Origin: Asparagopsis taxiformis
Taxonomy: Eukaryota > Rhodophyta > Florideophyceae > Bonnemaisoniales > Bonnemaisoniaceae
Assembly: GCA_030407315.1 (NCBI GenBank)
Contig: JALQPE010000883.1
Span: 1-64,000, forward strand
Direction of reading: 5' to 3'
Length of the DNA stretch: 64,000 nucleotides
Shown here in pieces: positions 38,745 to 49,276 of the stretch. Under the pieces are notes generated by a model. The model was not told where the DNA came from. It saw nothing but the letters and a program-made list of their open reading frames with translations, and made no database searches. Position numbers and translations under genes: made by a program. Each line of letters begins with the position of its first letter. Positions within the stretch are counted from its first letter, which is position 1.

Positions 38745-40460
38745 CTAATCATCCGTGACTTCCACGGTAACATTCCTCGACTTTCTCTTCTTTCTCTTTC
38801 GCTTCTTCGAGGCGCTGACATTACGCTCATCCTCATTGCCAGATGCCTCAAATTCCGTGGTTCCTTCCCCTTCATCGGTATTATTTTCTACAATTGTGTC
38901 TCGTTGTTCTGCCTTCAGCTGAGATTGTTTTTCGGCTTTGCGTTCTTTTCTCCTCGCCATCTGTTGTTCGGATTTATGTCTTTTCCGCAAAGATGCACGA
39001 TTTGGACCACCAACTCTTTTTCTTGCGGGTGGTCTTTTCTCTAATCTCTTCACAACATCTCTCCTCCCAGCACCTTTCAGCTTCATAGCCCATTCAGGAA
39101 CTTCCGCGCCAGAGGCACGAGCCACCTTCAATATTGCAGGCAACAGAACTGAATCCTCCTCCGTGAAGAGCGAGATTGCCTGCCCTTTGCGTCCATTTCG
39201 TCCTGTCCTTCCAATCCGATGTACGTACGCTACAGCAGAAGACGGCATGTCGTAACTAATCACAGTGCTTACAGATAGGAAATCAATTCCTCTTGCAAGG
39301 ACATCCGTTGCAATGAGCACCCATAGCTTACCAGACCTAAATCGCGCTATAGCTGACGATCTGGCTGCTTGAGATCTATCTGCATGAATGGCGTCAATAT
39401 TGATTCCATCATAAACCAACTCACGAAACAAGTCTGCAGCACGCTCCTTGCTCTGCACAAAGACAAGAATTGGTGGTTTCAAGCCTTCCTTGAGCATCGA
39501 TCTCACCGCCAGCACTTTTCCTTGTTCACCACGGCCGCCTACAAACATGAATTTCTGTTCGATAGAGTCTGCAACACCGTTTATTGCAGCTGCTCCTCCG
39601 TATGCACCGGCGTTAACAAGGACCTTCTTCGGATTCCGTAGCAAGCCCTGACTCAAAGTTACCACATGTGGAGGCAATGTCGCAGAAAACATATGTATCC
39701 TTGCGCCATCCTTCAGTTGCGATCCGGACTCTGCCAGAACTTCATCAATCTGTGCAACGAACCTTTCATCGAAAAGCTGATCGGCTTCATCAAGAACAAT
39801 ATGACGCACATTTCCCAGGTTTATTGCACCACTTTTCACAGCACCCAACAGTCTAAGCGGGGTCGCAATAACGATATCAATCGCACCTTCGCCAGATTTC
39901 AATGCTGCAGCCGCTGGTTTTGAACAAACAATTTTCAGCTTCAAAGAAACTCCAGCGCATTCGGTTACACGAGAAAATACACGACCTATTTGATCCGCAA
40001 GCTCGCGAGTCGGCGCAAGTACTATAGCAGCTGGTGCTGATTTGGTGCCGCGGTCTTGAATGACTGTTTCCAATACTGGCAGTGCGTACGCAAGGGTCTT
40101 ACCAGAGCCTGTTGGTGCGACTGCTATAACATCATATCCGTCTCGAAACAGTGGAATGGCGCGCTTTTGCACAGGTGATAACCGTGATATACCTATTTTT
40201 CGCAGCGCATTTTCCAACATCTCGTCCTGAATGACGTTCCCAAAGTCCGCCTCAGTAATATCATCGCTTTCCACGGTATCGCTGACGGTTGCAGTGGGGT
40301 CTGGAGCGGGGGATTTCGTGTTGCCGAAGAAATCGAGCTCTGGGGCTAGCGCGGTTGTTTTGGAATCGACGTTTGCATTTGATGTAATTCCAGATTTCCA
40401 CTTGGCCACTGCGGCTCCTCTGCAGCCTTGAAGAAGCGCTTGAAGGGGATCCCCGCTCAT
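38745..40460 (-). CDS. DDX52: DEAD-box RNA helicase, DDX52/Rok1 type
   Basis: The protein has 571 residues with ATG at 40458-40460. Motifs in order: Q-motif region (KIGISRLSPVQKRAIPL), I APTGSGKT, Ia PTRELADQ, II DEAD in VLDEADQLF, III FSATLPP, the HADRSQAARSSAIARFRSGK stretch, V LIATDVLARGIDF and VI VHRIGRTGRNGR. The RSGKLWVLIATDVLARGID segment is characteristic of Rok1/DDX52, which acts in early 18S rRNA processing (release of snR30). The tail is basic with KKRKRKKRKSR, a nucleolar-type signal. Intact. Confidence 0.92.
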   Translation of the reverse strand: MSGDPLQALLQGCRGAAVAKWKSGITSNANVDSKTTALAPELDFFGNTKSPAPDPTATVSDTVESDDITEADFGNVIQDEMLENALRKIGISRLSPVQKRAIPLFRDGYDVIAVAPTGSGKTLAYALPVLETVIQDRGTKSAPAAIVLAPTRELADQIGRVFSRVTECAGVSLKLKIVCSKPAAAALKSGEGAIDIVIATPLRLLGAVKSGAINLGNVRHIVLDEADQLFDERFVAQIDEVLAESGSQLKDGARIHMFSATLPPHVVTLSQGLLRNPKKVLVNAGAYGGAAAINGVADSIEQKFMFVGGRGEQGKVLAVRSMLKEGLKPPILVFVQSKERAADLFRELVYDGINIDAIHADRSQAARSSAIARFRSGKLWVLIATDVLARGIDFLSVSTVISYDMPSSAVAYVHRIGRTGRNGRKGQAISLFTEEDSVLLPAILKVARASGAEVPEWAMKLKGAGRRDVVKRLEKRPPARKRVGGPNRASLRKRHKSEQQMARRKERKAEKQSQLKAEQRDTIVENNTDEGEGTTEFEASGNEDERNVSASKKRKRKKRKSRNVTVEVTDD

Positions 40461-43400
40461 AGCGTGATGGAGCGCAAGTTGATCCCGAGTTTTACGCCAC
40501 CGCCGACGAAATTGGTCACTTCCGAACAGGACTAGTCCGTAGATTTTTCATCTCGCACTGTAATAAAAACATTACAGTAGATGTGGTAAGGGAAGGGTTG
40601 CTATGATTTCTAATTTAGTTTGGTTTCATGAGACAAAGTCCACCATTGCTGAAACGACTCTTTGAAGTTACCGAGAACACCAATGTCGACCGCCGCCGTC
40701 GTCTATGTCAGTTACGTGCATTAAACGTTCACTTTGCTATGATGAAAGATACGACGTGGAACCAAGTTTACGTACAAACACTTTCAAGGTTGCGTGATTT
40801 CGAAACCAAACTTAAGACCACAGATATTTTTGTTCGAAAGTGTGTTACACAAAGGTTACAATATGTTTGACAAATTCCACAAATGTGTGGAACTCCTTAC
40901 TGCTGAGTTGCTCCACACTCAAAATCAAGGATCATCCTATAAATTCCATGAAGATCCACAACACACACAATCCCTCGCAAGAAGTGGATGTTTCTAGCCT
41001 GAGGGAAGCTGAAACAGCTCATGATATAATGTTGTAAAACCGTCCCATTTATTCCGATTAACTGCTCTCCCCCCTGACATATGGACAACATTCTCCAACG
41101 TACATCCTGATTCCAACAAATGAGCGTATGTATCGATATTGTTCGATGGCGAGAAGAAGCATCGTGTTTACATTCAAGGTAGGTCTTATGATACACCGCT
41201 CTGTGTGGCATGATACGAGCGACACCTAAGTACTTCCATCTGGTAACGTGCTCCATACATTGAACGGAAGCACATTGATACTCACCAACGGGGAACACAC
41301 CCGTCACTGATCCACCAAGATATTTTTGTGGACGTCATTATGTACTATTCCACAAATTAGAGTTGGAACAATCCATTTTGATGCGGATTGTATTTCTTTG
41401 GTTCATTCGAATGATACGAGGCTGCAATTCACCAAATTATTCTTTCAATCCCTCCTGCTTGAACGTTCAATCGCTCGAGATTCTTCAAAATCGTAGCAAT
41501 ACGAGATCAAAATATGGATGAAGGAGTTAATAATACCACCAGATATTTATCAATCGAACATCAATCATAGATCCAATTCGATTTGAATAACTGGCAGAGT
41601 ATGCCCAGATTATGCTTCAATTTCCCTGAGTGTCATTTAATCCCAGTTTTGAGCTAGACCTTGTATTTCTTTGCCTATTGCAAAGTTTGTTTTCAGCGCT
41701 ACTTCTGCGGGTTGCATAAGACATATATATTTTTATTGAGAAGAGATTACTCGAATGTTTGGAGCGAATACTTATTTTTCCATACGCCATATCTGTCGAT
41801 ACTGTTTTTTGCGAAAAGACGTCGCAAAAATGACAGCGCGAAGTGTGGCACGGGATGAAAGCAGAGTGACACAGATAATCCCAAAACTCTTGCCAGAGCG
41901 TATCATTTGTTCTGGAAAAAGGCACAGAGAGGTAATGCTGGGCTTGGCCCACCTTGGACTACCATAATATTCAACTTGCAGAGAAAGACATGATGATGTC
42001 GCGAATTTGTGGCTGGAGAGAGATGGTAAATGTGTGCCTTATTTGCTTCCATGGAACTACTCTGATCCTACTCCACTCCCCTTCTTTCTGCGTTAGAAAC
42101 GACGACACCATACAAGTTGTGAGAATGGACGAAATAGTCGGAAGATTGCCAATAAGACGCAATGATGTTGGAGTGGCACTTGTTTCATAAATTCATGGGT
42201 CTCTCTATGTTGGGATCATAAAGAATATGTTGGTATGCTGGATCCCTCGGCCTGCAGACTGAGTGACACGAAGTTAGTCAAATCGCAAAGGTGTGTATCA
42301 CAAGTTGTGTGTTGAGGATCTGAGCATGATGGTATGATATAGCGTGAGGGATCTGGTGGAAGGAGTGACACCGGGACTTTTACCATTATCAGAGAAATCA
42401 AAAGGATATGAGTGATGTTCATGTCAGCTATTCTTTCATATTGAGACTCGACGTAGATTGCACGACATAGCAAGGGTTGTGACGGTGGGGAGCAGTGTTA
42501 GAGAGGTGAATGGCGGAGTTTATATTTGTGATAACAGCAAATGAAGACGCGTGTATTTCTTTGCGGGACCGGTTTACAACGAAGCTGGTATGCTATCGAT
42601 AAGTAGCCCAACAAGGGAAGTGAAACGGTGGCGCTCAAAAGAGGTGGTTGGTTGTAGAATAAGCGAGCGAGTAGGAGCAGCGATTATTCCAAGAGGGCTG
42701 CAACGTTCCATCCGGATTCCACGTTGTGAGTGGAATAGATTGCGACAAGGTGACTGTAAGACCCATCCGCAACAGGCATGTTTGATACCGTTACAAACTC
42801 TACACCAATCATGTCGGTAGGGGGAGATCCAGGTAGTTCTGTCACGGCGTGATGTTCAAATCAATGTGCGCCAAGTGGCGCATTTTGCGTCGAAGATCAA
42901 AAAGTTTTTTTCCGCTGCGTCCACCTTCTCCCGGGTGGACCTGGCAGGCGCAAACGTATGCGAAAAGCATGACAACAAAATCGACGCCATGTCGGCCGCC
43001 AAAATTTTAATAATAATCATACGTTGGCTGTAAACCATTCGTGCTGCATGTTTGGGTTGACTTGTGCAATTCAGTCAACATTGGTTGACGGCACGAAAAC
43101 GGCAGCGGATCTGCAGTCATACATGTTGACCAACGATGATTTGGTCACCCTGTCACTTCCACTACGTTACTTTCCCCACGGTGCATCGCCGGTATGACAA
43201 CGCCCCCGCCGTAGTTTAGTCTTTTGTTGCACTTATTTCAACGGCGCGCAAACATATATATATATGCTAGATGCTCAATTGTACCTTTGTTCATATTTGC
43301 TACGAAAGAGTAGCGCAAAGACTACAGTATGTTCAAATTCCTCCTGTCTGTACCAACCACAAAGAGTACTGCGTGAGCTTTGGCCGCATTTCGCCTCAGA

Positions 43401-43842
43401 CGCAGAGTTATTTCGAGAGCCTCTTTTCCTCCTGACGTGGGTTCATTGCACCGTTGGCAAACACCTCCCGATTTCGCTCAACTTCCACTAATCTGGTTAC
43501 CGCTCGACTTTTTTGCATTTTTCTTCAACCAGACTCCTTTCGCAACTGTTATCGCTGACTTTGGCTCATTTACACTCACTCTCGGCCAGAGCACCAAATA
43601 TCGACTCAACTCACGACTCCACCCCAATTCCCGCTACGTGGAACAAACTCGACCAAGTAGTGTCATCCTTGCATCCATCTCATTTTCGGTTGCAGAGCTT
43701 TGGCTTTACCAATCATGCACAGCTACCTATCTAGTTAATATCACAAATTCTACGATCTCAATCTACCCCCTGACGCCTCAAATCCGCTTGCGCTTCGCGT
43801 CTTCTCCCCACGAAAAGAACGGCCCCTGCTTCGCCTCTACAC
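40461..43842. other. Long intergenic region, no gene recognised
   Basis: About 3.4 kb, relatively AT-rich, with no open frame over about 160 codons and none with a recognisable domain. Two adjacent small hairpins lie at 42867-42882 (stem TGCGCC/GGCGCA) and 42919-42940 (stem GTCCACC/GGTGGAC). A short TA repeat sits at 43253-43265. I found no transposon ends. It may hold a diverged element or noncoding transcripts, but I cannot show either. Confidence 0.45.
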
Positions 43843-45258
43843 CTATTCTGAGATAATCGCTCGGTTGGACTCGCTCGGACGCACAGACTGGGACGGAAAA
43901 AGACAGTACGATGAAAGGAATCCTATCAGGGAGACGATTAACGCGCTCAGGATGTAGTAGTCGTATTCGTGCATGCGCAGTGAAAGTTCAGAAATAATCG
44001 CCTTCTCATGGCTCGCACCGCATGAAGCTACAATCATGGAAAATAACGCCCGTCCAACGCCTATGGCAATACCAAGCAAGGAGAACACTAACGTGGTGTT
44101 CTCTGGTGAAAATATACTTCGTGCAAGAGAAGACGCAACTATTACTCCGCCACAGAAAGTAATGGAAACCAATGATGCCATAATAGTAAACATATTGGCC
44201 GCTCTATGTCGGATACACAATGGCATAAGAGCAAGTGCTAAACATTGCATACCGAGCAGAATAGTGCTAATACGTTTGCAACTCTCAAAACCGTACTTGG
44301 ATGTGTCTCCTACAGACCGCAATATATCAATTGCCAATCCTATCCCACCACGACCAATAACCCCAGCTAACGTAACTGCCGACAACATTTGATTGGCCGA
44401 TACAAAATCGACGTCGAACATAACGTTCACCATTCTTGGAAAGGCTAAGACAAACCCAAACCCTGGACCGACTGTTGCCAACACAGACAGGAATACGAGA
44501 GGAAATGCTGAATCCAGAAACACGTCTTTGATCGATACTCGTCCATGCTGTGACATGTCATCTTTATCTGACAGCAACGGCTGGGTCTCCTCGGAATAAA
44601 TTTGTACAGATGCAGCGTTGACATCGTCCATCTTACTTATGGTGTCATCGTCCAAGTATTCCGCCAGCGGACTCCACCCCGTTGGAGGGCGTTGAATGAG
44701 TGTAGCGGCGGCAGCAGACAATGCTCCGGAGATGAGACCGGATAAAGCGATGGCAGGAATTGCACCGCCCAGGACTTGAGCAGCGATGCGGAATGCATAG
44801 ATCCCGAACATCGTACCAGAGCCACCGAAAAGTAGGCCAGTACTCATGATGAGAGCGGGGGACTCGGGGACCCATTCCTGTAGAATGACAATAGAGACGA
44901 GATAAATACATCCTGTGCCAATTCCAATGAGTACAGCACTGAGGTAGACCAGGGAGTGCAGGTTATAGCGAAGAGCATAGGCCATCAGAATTTGTGCGGC
45001 AATTCCACCGGAACCGGCCAGAGCCATAATGCGAGGAGCGACACCGGAGACATGCGGGTCGGTAATATTGTGTAAAAGTATACCAAAGGCGGTAATACCA
45101 AGTGCCATCGAGAGAGCGGTGAGGCCCATGGAGCGGGTGAAGTCAGGATCATGCAAGATGGATACGAAGACACCATTGGCGAAGAGTAGACCAGCAACGG
45201 CTTGCAGTAGGAAAGCAGCAGGAATGGGGGCAATCCAACGCCATTGGGACAAGCGCAT
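43843..45258 (-). CDS. Major facilitator superfamily transporter (MCT/OFA-like)
   Basis: The protein has 471 residues from ATG at 45256-45258 (MRLSQWRW); an in-frame ATG at 45342 would add 28 residues. About twelve hydrophobic helices are visible in two bundles of six: WIAPIPAAFLLQAVAGLLFANGVFV first, a cytoplasmic loop rich in Asp/Ser (TQPLLSDKDDMSQHGR) in the middle, and a second half from VFLSVLATVGPGFGFVLAF. GIGTGCIYLVSIVILQEWVP resembles the oxalate:formate antiporter/monocarboxylate porter branch. The substrate is unknown. No targeting signal; plasma or organelle membrane. Confidence 0.8.
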   Translation of the reverse strand: MRLSQWRWIAPIPAAFLLQAVAGLLFANGVFVSILHDPDFTRSMGLTALSMALGITAFGILLHNITDPHVSGVAPRIMALAGSGGIAAQILMAYALRYNLHSLVYLSAVLIGIGTGCIYLVSIVILQEWVPESPALIMSTGLLFGGSGTMFGIYAFRIAAQVLGGAIPAIALSGLISGALSAAAATLIQRPPTGWSPLAEYLDDDTISKMDDVNAASVQIYSEETQPLLSDKDDMSQHGRVSIKDVFLDSAFPLVFLSVLATVGPGFGFVLAFPRMVNVMFDVDFVSANQMLSAVTLAGVIGRGGIGLAIDILRSVGDTSKYGFESCKRISTILLGMQCLALALMPLCIRHRAANMFTIMASLVSITFCGGVIVASSLARSIFSPENTTLVFSLLGIAIGVGRALFSMIVASCGASHEKAIISELSLRMHEYDYYILSALIVSLIGFLSSYCLFPSQSVRPSESNRAIISE

Positions 45259-47716
45259 ATTTAGCAGATGGTGGGAAAGGTGTTGTGAGAGTAGTGACGA
45301 TGCTGGTGTCGTGTTATGGAGTGTTTGGTGGGATGAACGCATCTGCGCGCAACGTGCGGGACAACACCTTCCTTTTATACAGTCGCGAAAAATTATGTAG
45401 GATAATAGTGTCGGGTTTGTGGGTGCACCGAGCGCGTTCTGTAGCGTGTGTGGACGAATATTGTGAGCGGCGGGGGCGCATGTACGAAATAACAGCAAAC
45501 TGTGACAGTTTGCAGCCTGACCCGCCTGCCTGCGCGCCTGTCGGTTTGGCGCTGATGGGTTGGGCGCAGCGCGTGTGAAGCGACAGTAGATATCTGGGTT
45601 GCTCTGCTGTCACGAGACGTATCAAACAAGGTGGGTGCATTGAGACATGTAACTGGGGCGGCATGGAATGGAACACTCGTCGCCGTGACGAATATGCTGT
45701 GGAATTGCAGCACCTTAGTCATGCGCCGTGGTCCCGTTCTTTGTGCAGATCTCTCTCCACCGTTATTCGCCTGTTTTTTGGAAATATTTGTGTCACTCCC
45801 AAGTTTCGGTACATGAGTTGCTCCCATTGGACGTGTCTGCCAATGTAAATCACGCTCTGGAATTGGCTGCACACATAATGGTCTGCAACATCTCGAGTGT
45901 ATAATTGCAATCAAATTGCGCGACTTTTCTAGAACAAACTCCGAGCCGCCTAAGGTCATCCATCCGTCCATGCAATCCACTGTCGTTACCGCGTAACTTT
46001 CTCAGCACCATCTTCAAATCGCCTCCCTATGATGAAAACACATTTCTACGTTGTTTCGAAGGTGCCGCGTGCGAGCACAAACCAACATGTCTTTGTTACT
46101 TGTACTTGACAGCCCAACTGATATTTCGTTACCTACAACTCGCTAAGCCAAGCGCTCCGCATCCCTGCCATCTTTTGCACTCAGTCACGTTTCCTTCTGT
46201 CCTTGAAGCGAATGAATGGCAAGTCTCCCTGACACGTCATGACTGATTCTGTCAACAAGGCCAATTTCCACTTTTCTGGAATCAAGACTACGTTGCGGCA
46301 AGAACACTCACTACATACGTGACTTACCAACAATAAGTCAACCCTGTTGGTCGCTCTCAAAACCGGTGGAGTAGCCGGCTGCTGAGCAGCCATACTGAAT
46401 TCGAGTCTCGCTTCGCGACAACTCAGTCTTGCTGATAGGCTGTTGTAGCGTGCAGGTCGCGAACTACCATATATACATATGACTATATAAATGCCACTCA
46501 GTGGTGGAGACTTTGCAACCAAGCGCGCCGATATCAGCTCTACATGCAGTTGGTCATGCGCTTCTTGTCATATAATTTTCTTCCGCGATGTGATCAGTTT
46601 ATGCAGCAGAAAATGTTGACAGCACGGTCAAAAAACTCGTGCGACATGGCAGCCTGATTCGTTAAAGCAGGTGTAACTTGCAATCATGGGTATCACACAA
46701 GAGATGTGCTGTCCAAATGATTATAATTTGATTCACAATGTCTAAACAGACTTGCAACTGGAAGAGTCTCGTGCATGTGGCAATTCTGGCTCGTCCGTCC
46801 ATTGTGAAATCGAGCGTGGGCAACGCACGAGATCCAAGCGATGAGGATGAAACTAAAAAGTTTTGAAAATAGTTTTGCAAAAATGAAATTATAGGAAAGA
46901 ATCGTGGATCAGTGCGCCAAACGCGCGACTCTGGAATCTATGGAGATGACGCAGACGGCGCAGCTCTGCCGGAGAGCGTAGCGTCTTGTCCCGACGCAAG
47001 CCGTGCATGCGTGGCTGTAACGTGTGAACACCATAAATATTGAGGACAGCTGTGTCTTCAACCAATGATTGCTCCAGAAATAATCAAAAAACACTAGCTG
47101 ACCGAAATCCGCAATGATGATTTGTCGACGCCGGGTAACGTTTTTCTGAGCAGGCCACCGGCCGGTTTCTGCCCAGCTCGGCCGCTACGACGCTATACAA
47201 CCGTCTGTGTTCCGAGACTTTTGCATAGCCCGCCCCCAGCTAACTCGCGACATTTCTCTGCCGTGCTCTCGCTCGACCAACCCCACCGCCATCTGACTTG
47301 CCGTCAACTTGGTTTATTTGCTGCCCGACAGCCTGCGTTGTGCTCACCTGTCGGTAGAATGAACATGCATGCTGGTCTAACGCTTTGTGTTTTCTGCGAC
47401 ATCCTCAGCGAATGGGCTGCTATTTCAAGGGCGTTCCGTGACTACAGATGAATCTATGGACTACAAGTGGGCGCTGGGTACGTGTATGTGTTCAGTCGGC
47501 AAGGGGTGATTGGTGTGTATGTGCGTGTGTTCACTTTTACATTCTGGCCGACATAGAGTTGTCATGAAATTTCATCATGCCTATTGCAAGGGTTGTGTGT
47601 GTACTAGGGTGCAAATGGCACACAGCGAACGGTGCAAAACATGAGTGGATGTCAAGACAGGTCGTGCATGATGCAGTGGAGTACATGGGTGACATTTCCA
47701 AGCTAGGAATTGTTTT
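45259..47716. other. Long intergenic region, no gene recognised
   Basis: About 2.5 kb between two minus-strand genes. Short overlapping frames only, the longest about 195 codons on the minus strand (45393-45980) with no domain. No repeat or RNA gene identified. Confidence 0.45.
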
Positions 47717-48556
47717 CTAGTTGGTACACTGCGGTTGCATAACGGCAGCAGCCTCTAAAAGAGCGTCTGCAGCCAAAGCGGCAGCTGCTGCCTCCTCTTT
47801 GTTGGGAGCGAATGTAGGTTTCGCCGAAGCAGATTCTTCGGCTACCCTTTGATGGGAGGGTGGCCCAGTAATGGATTGTGAATGATTTGTGGAGGCTGCT
47901 TCGGCTGCCTCCTTTGCGGCAACGGCTGCAGCAGCTGCAGCCAATTCGTCCATGGATGAACATCGTATGGTTTTGGGTGATTGGGGCGGCAGAGGTTGGT
48001 GTTTGGGAGAAGAGTGCACACGGCCTTTGTGCATGGTTAATTGGCTCTTTTGGCTGAAACCAGCCGAGCAAAATTCACATGTGAAGCGTTTCTTCACGTT
48101 GGAATGGACACGCACGTTGTGGCGAGAAAGATCATAGCGGCTAGTAAACTTTTCGGAGCACACGGGGCAGACGAAGCGACGCTTGCCTAGATGCTTGACG
48201 ATCTCATGTTTGGCGAGTGCGTCCTTTCGTGTGAAGGATTTGTCGCATGCGGGATACTTGCATTGAAAGCGACGAGCGCCTTCAATGGTATGCACTTCAC
48301 CGACATGTCGTTTGAGCTCGCATCTGCGTCCAAAGGTACTGGTGCAGAGCGGGCAAACGAATTTGCCGTTTCCGCGTGTGCCACACACGACGAGGGAGAG
48401 GAGTTGTAAGGGGTCTGTGAGTTTGGCTGTGGCGCGACGCTTGCGTGCGGTCGCGGAACGGTCGGCAGCGCGACGGGTTGCGGCGTGGCGTGCGATGGCG
48501 ACGGAATCGTTTCCGGGACTGGAGCAAGCGGCGGGGGAAGCGGTTGGAAGAGTCAT
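47717..48556 (-). CDS. C2H2 zinc-finger transcription factor, four fingers
   Basis: The protein has 279 residues; first in-frame ATG at 48554-48556 (MTLPTASPAAC). Four consecutive fingers (about 70-185): FVCPLCTSTFGRRCELKRH, FQCKYPACDKSFTRKDALAKH, FVCPVCSEKFTSRYDLSRH and FTCEFCSAGFSQKSQLTMH, each closed by a V/K-x-H pattern. A basic, Ala/Arg-rich stretch precedes the fingers and an Ala-rich tail (AAAAAVAAKEAAEAAS) follows. It is probably a sequence-specific nuclear regulator. Target unknown. Intact; divergent to the PH-kinase gene. Confidence 0.85.
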   Translation of the reverse strand: MTLPTASPAACSSPGNDSVAIARHAATRRAADRSATARKRRATAKLTDPLQLLSLVVCGTRGNGKFVCPLCTSTFGRRCELKRHVGEVHTIEGARRFQCKYPACDKSFTRKDALAKHEIVKHLGKRRFVCPVCSEKFTSRYDLSRHNVRVHSNVKKRFTCEFCSAGFSQKSQLTMHKGRVHSSPKHQPLPPQSPKTIRCSSMDELAAAAAAVAAKEAAEAASTNHSQSITGPPSHQRVAEESASAKPTFAPNKEEAAAAALAADALLEAAAVMQPQCTN

Positions 48557-49276
48557 TGCTATGGGATGTGTGGTGGAAGATGTATGCACGTGCTCGGATG
48601 AATGATTGAACGGGAAAAGGGGCGTTGCGCTGGAGCTTGTGTGCGTTTTTGGCGCCTGTGCTTGCCTGCTGGCAGGAGGCTGAGGGTGGCTGTGCGTGCA
48701 TGCGCCTGATTGCGCACTCGCATTTCAATGCGTGTATATTGTCTGGTGCGTACTGCATCGGGCCTTCATCCGCCGCTACGGCGCGTATGCGATGAAATCA
48801 TTTGTTGTGATTGGACGAGATGTGACGCGTGCCGCGTGGTGATTGGACGACATGGCCAGGTTGCACACGTGTGATTGTTCGGAGCTTTAGATTCAGCTCA
48901 TTTGGTGTAATTGTGGTGTGTGGAGAATGAATTAAATTTGGTCAAATGCAATTGTGTGTTGGCCTCTGTGTCCAAGTCGAGAGTCCTGGGGAGCGGCCAA
49001 CGTATGCTCGACATGTCGTCGGTGATCACTCGCTGAAATTGAGCTCAGGTGCTCCACACGGATGCGGGCCCTAAAATTTTAGTGCATTTCATCTTATGCA
49101 CTGTACATACGCCATTTTTGGCTGCAAACATGATATCATACACTCGATCGAATGCAACTGACACGCGCCTCGGCTGCCGTGCTGTGCTGTGTTGCGGCCT
49201 CGCCGCTTTCCCACTCTATCAATGTGTGCGCCAGCATCAACGCGCACCTTGAACCGCTGCATTGATACCGACCATC
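48557..49276. other. Divergent promoter region (zinc finger / PH-kinase)
   Basis: 720 bp between two divergent start codons. It contains a 12-bp direct repeat with inverted CCAAT cores (listed separately). No coding potential. Confidence 0.5.
48807..48850. promoter_or_regulatory. Direct repeat GTGATTGGACGA x2 (inverted CCAAT boxes)
   Basis: Exact 12-bp copies at 48807-48818 and 48839-48850, starts 32 bp apart (three helical turns), each holding ATTGG, the reverse of CCAAT. Probable NF-Y-type sites for one or both divergent genes. Confidence 0.5.

Noticed and set aside
43253..43265. Short TA dinucleotide run as a promoter or origin
   Set aside because: Too short and without an adjacent gene start to support a function.
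45393..45980. 195-codon minus-strand frame upstream of the MFS gene
   Set aside because: Low-complexity composition without a domain; overlaps other open frames; probably upstream noncoding sequence.
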